Made by a program: the position numbers and the translations under genes. This document shows positions 29,804 to 35,873 of a DNA stretch of 38,796 nucleotides, piece by piece (the first letter of the stretch is position 1; the number at the start of each line of letters is the position of its first letter). The stretch comes from a virus. Location of the stretch: positions 1 through 38,796 of the IMG/VR virus record IMGVR_UViG_3300023184_000279, one strand, 5' to 3'. A model generated the notes under the pieces. The model saw only the letters and a list, made by a program, of their open reading frames with translations, had not been told where the DNA came from and did no database searches.

Positions 29804-30116
29804 AGTTATTCCTGTTAATCCTGACCTGTGAAACAGGAATTCCTTTTTCCTTTGCAAACTCTCTTTTTGCTTTAGCAATCGCTGACCGCTTTTCTTTAGA
29901 TTCCGCAGTCAAGATTAAGAAAGCAACGACATTCGCCCAGCCCTGAGCATCCTCAGAAGTTTCAGCAGCGTAAGTAGCCAACCATTCAGCAGCGCCGTGT
30001 AAATCGCCTACAGATGGTGATTCAGGCACCAAGCCTTCGTGAAGGAATCTATCGACAGAATCCTCATCGGAGGTAATTCTGTTACCCCACTCAAATCCTT
30101 TGTAATCAAGACTCAT
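29802..30116 (-). CDS. hypothetical helical protein
   Basis: A 104-residue protein, mostly alpha-helical: 'DLHGAAEWLATYAAETSEDA', 'QGWANVVAFLILTAESKEKR', 'SAIAKAKREFAKEKG'. The end 'VSQVRINRNN' is basic. No known family. Its start is coupled to the small zinc-ribbon gene upstream (TAATG). Confidence 0.55.
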   Translation of the reverse strand: MSLDYKGFEWGNRITSDEDSVDRFLHEGLVPESPSVGDLHGAAEWLATYAAETSEDAQGWANVVAFLILTAESKEKRSAIAKAKREFAKEKGIPVSQVRINRNN

Positions 30117-30250
30117 TACTTAAACCTCCCGACCTTGATAGCGCTTTGAAATTCCTTTTCAAAGATGACAGCGAAACATTCAATGCAAGTTACTTTTGGA
30201 AAGACTTCGTATTGACCGATTTCTTTCCCGCACTTCACGCACTTTTCCAT
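30116..30250 (-). CDS. 44-residue zinc ribbon protein
   Basis: On the minus strand from ATG 30250, with GAGAGAGGAG upstream. The product begins MEKCVKCGKEIGQYEVFPKV and continues 'TCIECFAVIFEKEFQSAIK'. Two CxxC pairs spaced 15 residues apart indicate a zinc ribbon of the kind found in small nucleic-acid-binding or anti-sigma-like phage proteins. Its stop overlaps the next start. First gene after a class I motif promoter. Confidence 0.65.
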   Translation of the reverse strand: MEKCVKCGKEIGQYEVFPKVTCIECFAVIFEKEFQSAIKVGRFK

Positions 30251-30275
30251 GGTCACTCCTCTCTCTTACATATCC

Positions 30276-30294
30276 AGTTTACACTACTGGGGTT
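30276..30294 (-). promoter_or_regulatory. promoter-like site with phage motif (class I)
   Basis: On the minus strand, AACCCCAGT (30294 to 30286) precedes TAAACT (30281 to 30276) and GGATATG, 26 bases before ATG 30250. A plus-strand class II site follows within 20 bases, forming a divergent pair. Confidence 0.6.
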
Positions 30295-30309
30295 AATAAT
30301 GCAAAACGG

Positions 30310-30325
30310 ATTAGTGGGGTATTAT
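30310..30325 (+). promoter_or_regulatory. promoter-like site with phage motif (class II)
   Basis: ATTAGTGGGGT at 30310-30320 is followed at once by TATTAT (30320-30325), 30 bases upstream of the gene at 30355, with AGGAGA as ribosome site. It is divergent from the minus-strand site at 30276-30294. Confidence 0.5.
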
Positions 30326-30354
30326 CTGAGCCTTATTGAAGACAGGAGAAATTG

Positions 30355-30651
30355 ATGGTCGCAGTTCGAGTATGGGATTTAGATGGTCGATTCCCACTAG
30401 GCTTCCAAAATATCGACGCTAAGGCGCTTGAGAGGGCAGAGCAGTTGGCTCGGGATAGAGGAGCCGTCGAGGTCGCTGGTCTAGTCCGTGTAGCCCTGAG
30501 AGACCTTGATTTAGCCCAAACTGAGGGCATTGACCTGACATGGGCTAAGGCTCAAGAAAACGAATCGGCGTTGCCCAAGGGTTACAGGCTAGATTCTGAA
30601 GAGGGATTAGTTCGAGATTTGATTCAGGTAACAGAGATGGAATTGGGTTGA
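30355..30651 (+). CDS. hypothetical protein
   Basis: A 98-residue protein from ATG 30355 (AGGAG seven bases upstream), starting MVAVRVWDLDGRFPLGFQNI. It has a helix 'KALERAEQLARDRGAVEVAG' and another 'LVRVALRDLDLAQ', and acidic C-terminal half. No family is recognised. An alternative TTG lies directly before the ATG. It is coupled to the small membrane protein gene that follows (TGATG). Confidence 0.55.
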   Translation: MVAVRVWDLDGRFPLGFQNIDAKALERAEQLARDRGAVEVAGLVRVALRDLDLAQTEGIDLTWAKAQENESALPKGYRLDSEEGLVRDLIQVTEMELG

Positions 30652-30782
30652 TGCTCGAGATTTTTGTGCTGGGCATGGGAATCATGCTGGGTTATCTCGT
30701 CACTTCCGAGATAATGAGCGATTATTACAAGGCTGAGATTCAAGAGTTAAAAGATGCGCTCGCTGAGAAAGACTCTATCTGA
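30651..30782 (+). CDS. 43-residue single-pass membrane protein
   Basis: ATG 30651 shares a base with the preceding TGA. The product has a transmembrane helix (MLEIFVLGMGIMLGYLVTSE) followed by a short coiled-coil-like tail 'YYKAEIQELKDALAEKD'. No family is recognised. It could be a small membrane anchor or inner-membrane toxin-like protein; evidence is limited to coupling and topology. Confidence 0.5.
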   Translation: MLEIFVLGMGIMLGYLVTSEIMSDYYKAEIQELKDALAEKDSI

Positions 30783-30862
30783 CCAGTTGATGCCGAATCA
30801 GGCACTGGTAGGAATGTGTATAAAAGTATAAAACAAGCAATTACGGCGTATCGCATGAGAAC

Positions 30863-30884
30863 TCCTTGATTGGGTCACCAAGGA
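30863..30884 (+). other. 6-base-pair hairpin in a non-coding gap
   Basis: TCCTTG (30863-30868) pairs with CAAGGA (30879-30884) across a ten-base loop, in the 174-base gap 30783-30956. No U-rich tract follows, so a terminator is doubtful. The remainder of the gap contains the motif promoter at 30926 and a TTGACA at about 30907 with no well-spaced -10. Confidence 0.35.
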
Positions 30885-30925
30885 CACGACAGGCTCCTAT
30901 TGTACATTGACACCCTTTAATGCTA

Positions 30926-30942
30926 AACTGGGGTTGTAAATG
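30926..30942 (+). promoter_or_regulatory. promoter-like site with phage motif (class II)
   Basis: AACTGGGGT at 30926-30934 is followed by a weak TAAATG (30937-30942) and then the ribosome site GAGAGGAG of the gene at 30957. The arrangement matches 31932-31948 almost base for base. Confidence 0.5.
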
Positions 30943-30956
30943 AGAGAGGAGATGTC

Positions 30957-31808
30957 ATGAGTGTGACAAAAGAGTTCGCGGTCAAGATTGATACAGAGTT
31001 ATCTGAATTACACAATAAGCGTTTCAATTTATTGTTTGATTTAGAAAGTGCAATTGATACAAAAGAGTATTACGAAAAGCATTACCCAACTTATGTCGCT
31101 GAAATTGCAAAACAAGAGGGCAAGATTGAATCTGCAAGAAAAAAGATTTTTGAAGTGGGATGTCAGATTCTTGACCTTAATGAGATTTATGACCAAGACC
31201 CTTGGACAAGAGCGTTCTTAGTTATTGCCAGCAATGGTCACGTCCACAGTTCAATGGATTGCAACACTTGCTTCCCAACTACTCGTTACAACTGGTTAGT
31301 CCAGTACAGCAACGATGAAGAATCAACAATCGTTGAGGATGCTGGTCAGGATGCTTGCACAATCTGCTATCCATCTGCTCCAGCCGATGTTTTGAATCGC
31401 CCATCAAGAATTGTGACAGCCGACAAAATCGCAAAGGCTGAAGCAAAGGCAGAGAGAGATTCAAAAAAGGCTGCACGGATTGCCAAGGAAAAGGCAAACG
31501 CTCCAACAGCATCAGGTGAGTTCTTGACCTACAAAGAGGGCAAGTGGACAAGAGTTATCAAGACAGAGCGTTCAGCGGTGACAGAGTGGTTCAACCTTCA
31601 GTGGGATATTGAAAGAGAAATTGTCACTCACTACTACAACGGTGAGGCTCACAGCGCTGAAAGCATTCAAGAGCAAAAAGATAAGAAAGCCTTCGCTCAA
31701 GAGATTGCAGATTTGATTGTAAGAAACCTTGCTGAGAAGCACGGTGTCTCATTTGAGCAAGAGTTAAAAACACTTCAAACAAAGTACAACAAAAGGAGAG
31801 CAGCATGA
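30957..31808 (+). CDS. actinophage/plasmid protein with CxxC zinc sites
   Basis: The 283-residue protein has a coiled-coil N-terminus and central motif 'RAFLVIASNGHVHSSMDCNT' then 'CFPTTRYNWLVQ', followed by 'DACTICYPSAPADVL'. The HVH..MDCxTC and CxxCYP elements could bind zinc and are conserved in a protein family common on actinobacterial phages and plasmids. The C-terminal third is basic and helical ('KAERDSKKAARIAKEKANA'). Function is unknown; nucleic-acid interaction is plausible. It is coupled (ATGA) to the small zinc gene after it. Confidence 0.7.
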   Translation: MSVTKEFAVKIDTELSELHNKRFNLLFDLESAIDTKEYYEKHYPTYVAEIAKQEGKIESARKKIFEVGCQILDLNEIYDQDPWTRAFLVIASNGHVHSSMDCNTCFPTTRYNWLVQYSNDEESTIVEDAGQDACTICYPSAPADVLNRPSRIVTADKIAKAEAKAERDSKKAARIAKEKANAPTASGEFLTYKEGKWTRVIKTERSAVTEWFNLQWDIEREIVTHYYNGEAHSAESIQEQKDKKAFAQEIADLIVRNLAEKHGVSFEQELKTLQTKYNKRRAA

Positions 31809-31927
31809 AATGTTCAAAGTGCGGAAGCCAGTTTCGTCTGTCAAAGATGTGGTACGGATTCATTTGTGCCTCATGTGAAACAGATGGTGCCATGGAGCAG
31901 TATGGCTTGATTTCTAAAGATAATTAA
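31805..31927 (+). CDS. 40-residue zinc ribbon protein
   Basis: ATG 31805 overlaps the preceding TGA. The product is MKCSKCGSQFRLSKMWYGFI then 'CASCETDGAMEQYGLISKDN', with two CxxC pairs 15 residues apart: a minimal zinc ribbon similar in spacing to the protein at 30116-30250. Function unknown. Its stop lies five bases before the next motif promoter. Confidence 0.65.
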   Translation: MKCSKCGSQFRLSKMWYGFICASCETDGAMEQYGLISKDN

Positions 31928-31931
31928 TATA

Positions 31932-31948
31932 AACTGTGGTTGTAAACT
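31932..31948 (+). promoter_or_regulatory. promoter-like site with phage motif (class II)
   Basis: AACTGTGGT at 31932-31940 is followed by TAAACT at 31943-31948, upstream of the gene at 31967 with ribosome site GAGAGAGGGGG. Same offset (11) as at 30926. Confidence 0.5.
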
Positions 31949-31966
31949 TAGAGAGAGGGGGAATCA

Positions 31967-32623
31967 ATGAATCAAGTAGAAGAACTAATGGCTCAAGTGG
32001 TCGCTGAACATAGCGAACCACTTCATCCCGACCTGCTTCCATACTTAGAAACAAGTAAAGGCGAATGGGAAATGTTGCGTCACCCACTTGTTTATCAAGT
32101 GCCATTCCGTTCAAACGGTAGCGCTAATGCTCAGTATGCCCAAAAATTAAAAGCAGTTAAAGAGGCGCTTGGGTCTTGGAATTACAGCCAATATGTATTT
32201 CTACATGAGCGCCCATACAGAGTTGAAGCCTTTAAGAAAATTGAGAAGCAATTAGGCGACGTAAATTACTGGCAGATGCTTACTCAAATTTGGGTAGATA
32301 CAGAAAACCAATATGCCTATCTTAAGGATTGGAAGAAATTACTTTCCGCAGACCGTCGAGACCGTCATTGCATGATGAATGAAGAAGATGACAACATCTT
32401 GCGCTCGCTCCCTGAAGAGGTAATTATCTATCGAGGTTGCCAAAAGGGATTAAACGAGAACGGATTATCTTGGACACTAGATAAATCCAAAGCAGAGTTT
32501 TTTGCCAATCGATTTGGCAAGAAAGGAATCATCTTGGAAAGGAAGATTCCAAAGTCAGAAATCGTGGCACTACTTACAGTTCGCGGTGAGACAGAAGTTA
32601 TCTATAAGGGGGTCATAAAGTGA
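31967..32623 (+). CDS. putative ADP-ribosyltransferase-fold protein
   Basis: A 218-residue protein. The C-terminal half reads 'EVIIYRGCQKGLNENGLSWT', 'LDKSKAEFFANRFG', 'ILERKIPKSEIVALLTVRGE' and 'TEVIYKG'. The order of an Arg in 'YRG', then 'LSWTLD..KAxFFA', then 'E.EVI' is the R-S(x)-E pattern of the ART fold in many phage-encoded mono-ADP-ribosyltransferase-like proteins. The N-terminal part is helical and unassigned. If active it could modify host proteins early in infection, as T4 Alt/ModA do (inference). Coupled to next gene by GTGA. Confidence 0.6.
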   Translation: MNQVEELMAQVVAEHSEPLHPDLLPYLETSKGEWEMLRHPLVYQVPFRSNGSANAQYAQKLKAVKEALGSWNYSQYVFLHERPYRVEAFKKIEKQLGDVNYWQMLTQIWVDTENQYAYLKDWKKLLSADRRDRHCMMNEEDDNILRSLPEEVIIYRGCQKGLNENGLSWTLDKSKAEFFANRFGKKGIILERKIPKSEIVALLTVRGETEVIYKGVIK

Positions 32624-32772
32624 TAGAAAACTACTTAGCAAAAAAGGGAGTTCGCCTAAGCACTAAGGGACGTCGCTGGGCAGATAATCTAGAGGGCATA
32701 GCACTAGCCCTTGGAATCTTGGCTGTATTCGGCATTGTGGGGTCAATTGAGACAGGGCGGTGGTTCGGATGA
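32620..32772 (+). CDS. 50-residue membrane protein
   Basis: Starts at GTG 32620 inside the preceding stop. Residues 1-25 are basic (VIENYLAKKGVRLSTKGRRW) and residues about 26-45 form a transmembrane helix ('IALALGILAVFGIVGSIET'). No family is recognised. The basic N-terminus would stay in the cytoplasm. It overlaps the next ATG. Confidence 0.5.
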   Translation: MIENYLAKKGVRLSTKGRRWADNLEGIALALGILAVFGIVGSIETGRWFG

Positions 32773-32933
32773 TAGTTCCATCATGGTTAAAGCGGAAAGA
32801 GGCTCTACGGGTCTCTGAAGCCTCTCTCGCCCGCATACGCGCCCGCGAGCGCGAGAAGGTGCTTGCTGAGGAATCGGACAAACGACACGCTCGACGCAAG
32901 GCTCGTGTTAATTTGATTATTAAACCCGAGTAG
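32769..32933 (+). CDS. 54-residue basic coiled-coil-like protein
   Basis: ATG 32769 overlaps the preceding TGA. The product, MIVPSWLKRKEALRVSEASL followed by 'ARIRAREREKVLAEESDKRH' and 'ARRKARVNLIIKPE', is highly charged and helical. No family is recognised; nucleic-acid binding is conceivable. Its final codons overlap the motif promoter at 32923-32941. Confidence 0.5.
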   Translation: MIVPSWLKRKEALRVSEASLARIRAREREKVLAEESDKRHARRKARVNLIIKPE

Positions 32934-32941
32934 GATATACT
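32923..32941 (+). promoter_or_regulatory. promoter-like site with phage motif (class I)
   Basis: AACCCGAGT at 32923-32931 is followed by TATACT at 32936-32941, the same 13-base offset as at 3969. The gene start is at 32971, with ribosome site GAGAGGGGA. It overlaps the tail of the preceding gene. Confidence 0.6.
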
Positions 32942-32970
32942 TACTTTGTAACCAAGAGAGGGGATACAAA

Positions 32971-33384
32971 ATGACAACAGCAGTCATTGAAAAGAAAAAG
33001 GCTCTAACAAAGACTCAGTGCAAGGCGATTTATCGTGAAGCATATGAGGCTGGTCTTGCAGCGGGTAACGATGCAGACACACCAAAGTTCGTAGTTGGTT
33101 CTCCAACTACTCCACTTGGTAGCGATATCGACTTCAGCAAGAAAACATACATCTTGAACGGATTGTGTGGATTTGCTTGGGTCACTGTCTCTCCAGCACG
33201 AGGGGCATTCGTTAACTGGCTAAAGGCTAACGGAATCGGTAGCAAGGGCTATTACGGCGGATACGAGATTTGGGTCCGTGAGTTCGGACAGAGCGTAGAC
33301 CGTAAGAGCGCTTTCGCTGGAGCATTTGCTGAAGTACTTGGTAAGTACGGAATCACTGCTTACGCTGGAAGCCGTCTCGACTAA
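32971..33384 (+). CDS. widespread phage hypothetical protein ('GLCGFAWV' family)
   Basis: The 137-residue protein contains 'YILNGLCGFAWVTVSPARGA', 'FVNWLKANGIGSKGYYGGYE', 'IWVREFGQSVDRKSAFAGAF' and ends 'GITAYAGSRLD'. These blocks define a common phage family of unknown function. The strongly conserved Trp, Cys and 'EFGQSxxRK' residues suggest a binding site. It has its own motif promoter and a clear terminator directly downstream, so it is probably expressed as a single strong unit. Confidence 0.7.
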   Translation: MTTAVIEKKKALTKTQCKAIYREAYEAGLAAGNDADTPKFVVGSPTTPLGSDIDFSKKTYILNGLCGFAWVTVSPARGAFVNWLKANGIGSKGYYGGYEIWVREFGQSVDRKSAFAGAFAEVLGKYGITAYAGSRLD

Positions 33385-33399
33385 AACTAAATAAAGGTT

Positions 33400-33436
33400 T
33401 CGCTCACCAGTTTCATTAAGGGTTACTGGTGAGCGA
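33400..33436 (+). terminator. intrinsic terminator hairpin
   Basis: A perfect 12-base-pair inverted repeat, TCGCTCACCAGT (33400-33411) and ACTGGTGAGCGA (33425-33436), encloses a 13-base loop and is followed by TTCTCTATATT. It closes the transcription unit of the gene at 32971. The A-rich left flank could give some activity on the other strand. Confidence 0.75.
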
Positions 33437-33446
33437 TTCTCTATAT

Positions 33447-33457
33447 TCGGGTATCAT
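33447..33457 (+). promoter_or_regulatory. possible promoter with class II-like motif
   Basis: TTCGGGTATCAT at 33446-33457 resembles AGTGGGGTATTAT at 30314. The same bases form a hairpin: TCGGGTA (33447-33453) pairs with TACCCGA (33469-33475). A transcript from here would carry about 250 bases of structured leader before the gene at 33707. Confidence 0.35.
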
Positions 33458-33475
33458 AAGTACTTGGGTACCCGA

Positions 33476-33545
33476 GTTCGGTGGGGTCGTCGCTCGTTGC
33501 GCGTCCGTCCTCTCTCTAGCGTGATTTGATGCGCCTCCACCGAAC
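33476..33545 (+). ncRNA. structured region with long closing stem
   Basis: GTTCGGTGGGG (33476-33486) pairs with CCTCCACCGAAC (33535-33545 region) to give a near-perfect stem of 11 pairs including one G-T, enclosing about 48 bases of GC-rich sequence. No open reading frame of quality crosses it. The overall length of 70 is tRNA-like but no T arm, D arm or anticodon loop can be placed. The identity is unknown. Confidence 0.4.
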
Positions 33546-33559
33546 ACCCAAATTTATCC

Positions 33560-33590
33560 TTGACAGCCATTCAAAATCATCTGCTACCTT
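33560..33590 (+). promoter_or_regulatory. possible host-type promoter
   Basis: TTGACA at 33560-33565 is a perfect -35 box. TACCTT at 33585-33590 (spacing 19, with upstream TG giving an extended -10) is the best partner. It is unlike the phage motif promoters and could use the host housekeeping sigma factor to transcribe the hairpin leader and the gene at 33707. Confidence 0.4.
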
Positions 33591-33696
33591 GTATTCCAAG
33601 GTTCGCAAAACACCTACACCTCAAAAGCGAGGTCGGTCCGATACCGACAACAGGGCAGCGCTACATCCAGTAGCGACAAACAGTTCGCTCCGAACT
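33586..33696 (+). other. array of perfect short hairpins in a leader
   Basis: Four consecutive perfect inverted repeats lie upstream of the ribosome site at 33699: ACCTTG/CAAGGT at 33586-33602, GTCGGT/ACCGAC at 33632-33648 and CGCTAC/GTAGCG at 33659-33675, each a six-pair stem with a five-base loop, then AGTTCG/CGAACT at 33682-33696 with a three-base loop. A five-pair stem, ACCTC/GAGGT at 33618-33633, competes with the second. The stems differ in sequence, so this is shared architecture more than a sequence repeat. Confidence 0.55.
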
Positions 33697-33706
33697 ATGG
33701 AGGATT

Positions 33707-34159
33707 ATGCGATTCTATGAAAAGTTATTTCAGCCGATTCCGATAATTGTTTTAACGCTCGGATTCATTATTGTTAATCCCTTGCACATTCCGCCCGATG
33801 TACCAGCGAGTGCTCAAGAGATTGTGGTTCCTGAACCAGTATTGGTCGAGCGAACACCTACCGCTGCTCAAGAATATGCAAAAGCCTTGCTGCCTGAATG
33901 GGGCTGGGGCGCTACTCAGTGGGAATGCCTCCTGTCTTTGTGGACTCGCGAGAGTAATTGGAGACCCAATGCCTATAACAAAACTCCCGTATATCAAAAC
34001 GGTGAAAAGTTACATGCTGGGGGAATCCCACAGATTCTTGGATTAGACCCAACATTTACAGTTGAGAAGCAAATTTTAAGAGGCTTTGTTTATATCGAAA
34101 GTCGTTACGGGAATCCTTGTACGGCGTGGCGATACTGGAAATCCAACTATTCATATTAG
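33707..34159 (+). CDS. lysozyme-fold (SLT-like) transglycosylase, membrane-anchored
   Basis: ATG 33707 follows GGAGG at 33699-33703. The 150-residue product starts with a signal/anchor helix ('PIPIIVLTLGFIIVNPL'), then a Pro-rich linker, then a goose-lysozyme-like fold: 'WECLLSLWTRESNWRPNAYN' with the catalytic Glu in 'RES', 'GGIPQILG' and 'GFVYIESRYGNPCTAWRYWK'. This pattern marks actinobacterial and actinophage transglycosylases that cleave glycan strands. Being exported without holin, it might assist lysis or remodel the wall. It is separated from the main lysis cassette and follows a structured leader. Confidence 0.75.
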   Translation: MRFYEKLFQPIPIIVLTLGFIIVNPLHIPPDVPASAQEIVVPEPVLVERTPTAAQEYAKALLPEWGWGATQWECLLSLWTRESNWRPNAYNKTPVYQNGEKLHAGGIPQILGLDPTFTVEKQILRGFVYIESRYGNPCTAWRYWKSNYSY

Positions 34160-34168
34160 CCTCATGGC

Positions 34169-34435
34169 ATGAGTGAAGAGCAAAAGAAACCATCAATAAT
34201 TGACAATGCGCTCGCCGAAATCGGGCGCATTGCTTTTATTGAACCTGCAATATGCACGGGTTGGGTTTTAGTTGCTGAATGGATGGGTGGCAATGATGAC
34301 CACTGGACTATTACTTTAGCCGATGACGATAATCCTGAATGGAGAAGTTTGGGATTACTCCATCACGGAATCAAAACTTGGGAGGATGCAGATGACGTTG
34401 GATTCAAAAACAGTTCTGACGAATCAAAAGATTGA
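34169..34435 (+). CDS. hypothetical protein
   Basis: An 88-residue acidic protein. Its middle, 'CTGWVLVAEWMGGNDDHWTI' and 'EWRSLGLLHHGIKTWED', resembles short phage proteins with a beta strand followed by Trp-rich loops. No family is assigned. The last 44 bases overlap the next small gene in another frame. Confidence 0.55.
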   Translation: MSEEQKKPSIIDNALAEIGRIAFIEPAICTGWVLVAEWMGGNDDHWTITLADDDNPEWRSLGLLHHGIKTWEDADDVGFKNSSDESKD

Positions 34436-34523
34436 AGAGGACCGTCAAAAACTTTTAGTACAATTGCTGACCGAAAGATTTGGGATGACGACACGCCCTG
34501 ACAATCAAGATAAAACAGATTAA
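34392..34523 (+). CDS. 43-residue helical protein
   Basis: ATG 34392 is preceded by GGAGG at 34381-34385, six bases upstream, which decides the start. The product, MTLDSKTVLTNQKIEEDRQK then 'LLVQLLTERFGMTTRPDNQD', is one amphipathic helix and a polar tail. No family is recognised. Confidence 0.5.
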   Translation: MTLDSKTVLTNQKIEEDRQKLLVQLLTERFGMTTRPDNQDKTD

Positions 34524-34541
34524 CTAAGTTAGAATTTCAAC

Positions 34542-34859
34542 ATGGGTTTGATTGACTTTGTTGAAGATGCGCCTTGTCGCAAGACTGACCCATGGCTTTT
34601 TGACCAAACTAATTTAGATATGGCACAACCCGCATTAAATATTTGCAAGGGCTGCCCTTACTGGACTGAATGTGAAAATCTCGTTCAACCTGCATCATCA
34701 CACTATGACGGAATTTGTGGTGGCAAGGTATGGCGCAATGGCAAAGTTTTGGCTAAGTTAATCCATGCTTTCCCCAACGAGTTAAAAGTAGGAGAAGACC
34801 TTGACAGAGAAGATGACGATGCCGTGGCAATTCGAGGGAGCCAGTTGCTGGGGGATTGA
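34542..34859 (+). CDS. WhiB-like transcription factor 1
   Basis: A 105-residue protein with the four Fe-S cluster cysteines at residues 12, 35, 38 and 44 in 'APCRKTDPWLFDQ' and 'ICKGCPYWTEC' (C-x2-C-x5-C). WhiB proteins are exclusive to Actinobacteria and their phages; they bind a 4Fe-4S cluster and contact region 4 of the principal sigma factor. The G(V/I)WGG turn is altered to GICGG. The C-terminal part is acidic instead of basic, so DNA binding may be weak. It overlaps the second WhiB gene by 59 bases in another frame. Confidence 0.8.
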   Translation: MGLIDFVEDAPCRKTDPWLFDQTNLDMAQPALNICKGCPYWTECENLVQPASSHYDGICGGKVWRNGKVLAKLIHAFPNELKVGEDLDREDDDAVAIRGSQLLGD

Positions 34860-35082
34860 AACAGATTATTTCTTTCCTGAACAAAATAAAGTAACTGAAG
34901 AAGTAAAGATGGCAGCAAAGATTTGTAATAACTGCATATGGAAAACAGAATGTCTTACCTATGCACTACATTACAAAGTAGTAGGAATTTGGGGCGGAAC
35001 ATCATCCAAAGCAAGAGACCGACTAAGAAAACAACTAAACATAATAGCCAAACCAATTACAAATGAAAGGGGTGTCGCATGA
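34801..35082 (+). CDS. WhiB-like transcription factor 2
   Basis: TTG 34801 follows TAGGAG. The 93-residue protein has cysteines 16, 42, 45 and 51 in 'GASCWGIETDYFFP' and 'ICNNCIWKTECLTYAL', and the canonical turn 'GIWGG', followed by a basic helix 'KARDRLRKQL' that is likely to contact DNA. It is the more canonical of the two. Phage WhiB proteins such as the mycobacteriophage TM4 WhiBTM4 can block host WhiB2 function. ATG 34813 is an alternative start. Coupled to the SSB gene by an ATGA overlap. Confidence 0.85.
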   Translation: MTEKMTMPWQFEGASCWGIETDYFFPEQNKVTEEVKMAAKICNNCIWKTECLTYALHYKVVGIWGGTSSKARDRLRKQLNIIAKPITNERGVA

Positions 35083-35516
35083 GCGCACCAATCACAATCA
35101 CTGGAAACCTAGTAGCAGACCCTGAGTTGAAATTTACTAACAATGGAAAAGCACTAGCCACATTTACCGTTGTTTCATCAAAGTCCAGCAAGAAGCCTGA
35201 TGGCACTTGGGAAAACACGGATACAACTTTTTGGGATATCAAAGCATGGGGTAAGACCGCTGAAAACTGTGCGGATTCTCTAGGCAAGGGTGTATCGGTC
35301 ATCGTGGTCGGCACAGCAGTTCAAGAGAACTGGGACGATAAGAACACAGGCGCTAAGCGCTCCAAGATAACCGTAACGGCTTGGAATGTCGGAGTTGATA
35401 TGAAGCGTCACACTGTAGGTCAAGTAAGCGTTACAACCCGCTCAGAGGCTCCTACAGCCCTCTCAGAACCTGACCCATGGAATACGCCACTATCTCAGGA
35501 TGCTCCGCCTTTCTAA
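35079..35516 (+). CDS. ssb: single-stranded DNA-binding protein
   Basis: This 145-residue SSB has an OB-fold N-terminus: 'ITITGNLVADPELKFTNNGK' , 'ATFTVVSS', 'WDIKAWGKTAENCADSLGKG', 'VIVVGTAVQENWDD'. The flexible C-terminal tail ends DAPPF, a variant of the acidic DDIPF tip that recruits partner proteins. Its length and domain order match phage SSBs that coat single strands at replication forks and assist the ERF annealase. It overlaps the second WhiB gene. Confidence 0.9.
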   Translation: MSAPITITGNLVADPELKFTNNGKALATFTVVSSKSSKKPDGTWENTDTTFWDIKAWGKTAENCADSLGKGVSVIVVGTAVQENWDDKNTGAKRSKITVTAWNVGVDMKRHTVGQVSVTTRSEAPTALSEPDPWNTPLSQDAPPF

Positions 35517-35531
35517 CCCTCGTGTTATTAT
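35515..35531 (+). promoter_or_regulatory. promoter-like site with phage motif (class I, shorter spacing)
   Basis: AACCCTCGT at 35515-35523 overlaps the SSB stop and is followed by TATTAT at 35526-35531 and then TGGGGTTG. The start of the next gene is at 35565. Offset (11) matches that at 29787-29803. Confidence 0.55.
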
Positions 35532-35564
35532 TGGGGTTGAAAAACCTCTTGAAAGGGGAACTCA

Positions 35565-35864
35565 ATGGCATGGACAGAGTTTTTTGTTAGCGCGTTGCCT
35601 AGCGGAAAAACTGTTATTGACCCAACTGGACGAGCATATTTTTCGATGGAGATTGCTCCTCGTGAATATGTGGAAATCCACATGACAACTTCTATTAATG
35701 AACTACCTTTTATAATTGTTTTCAAATCATTTGATTCAATTGGCGGTGTTCTTGAAGAGCGTCCATATGGAAGCGCTGGCACAAAAGAGTTAGCACGAAA
35801 GATTGCGCTTGAAACTGCAAACCTTCGTCTCAACTCTCGTGAATTTGTCCTAGACGGAGAATAA
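35565..35864 (+). CDS. hypothetical protein
   Basis: A 99-residue protein starting MAWTEFFVSALPSGKTVIDP, mostly beta ('REYVEIHMTTSINELPFIIV') with a C-terminal helix 'ELARKIALETANLRLNS'. Ribosome site GAAAGGGG is eight bases upstream. It has no recognised family and is alone between two motif promoters. Confidence 0.5.
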   Translation: MAWTEFFVSALPSGKTVIDPTGRAYFSMEIAPREYVEIHMTTSINELPFIIVFKSFDSIGGVLEERPYGSAGTKELARKIALETANLRLNSREFVLDGE

Positions 35865-35873
35865 AGCCTAAAT

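Noticed and set aside
33476-33545. tRNA gene
   Set aside because: The acceptor-like stem is too long and no T arm, D arm or anticodon loop can be placed inside.
33526-33720. Open frame of 64 codons through the hairpin leader
   Set aside because: No ribosome site, low-complexity basic product without family, and it conflicts with the palindromic structures and the well-supported start at 33707.
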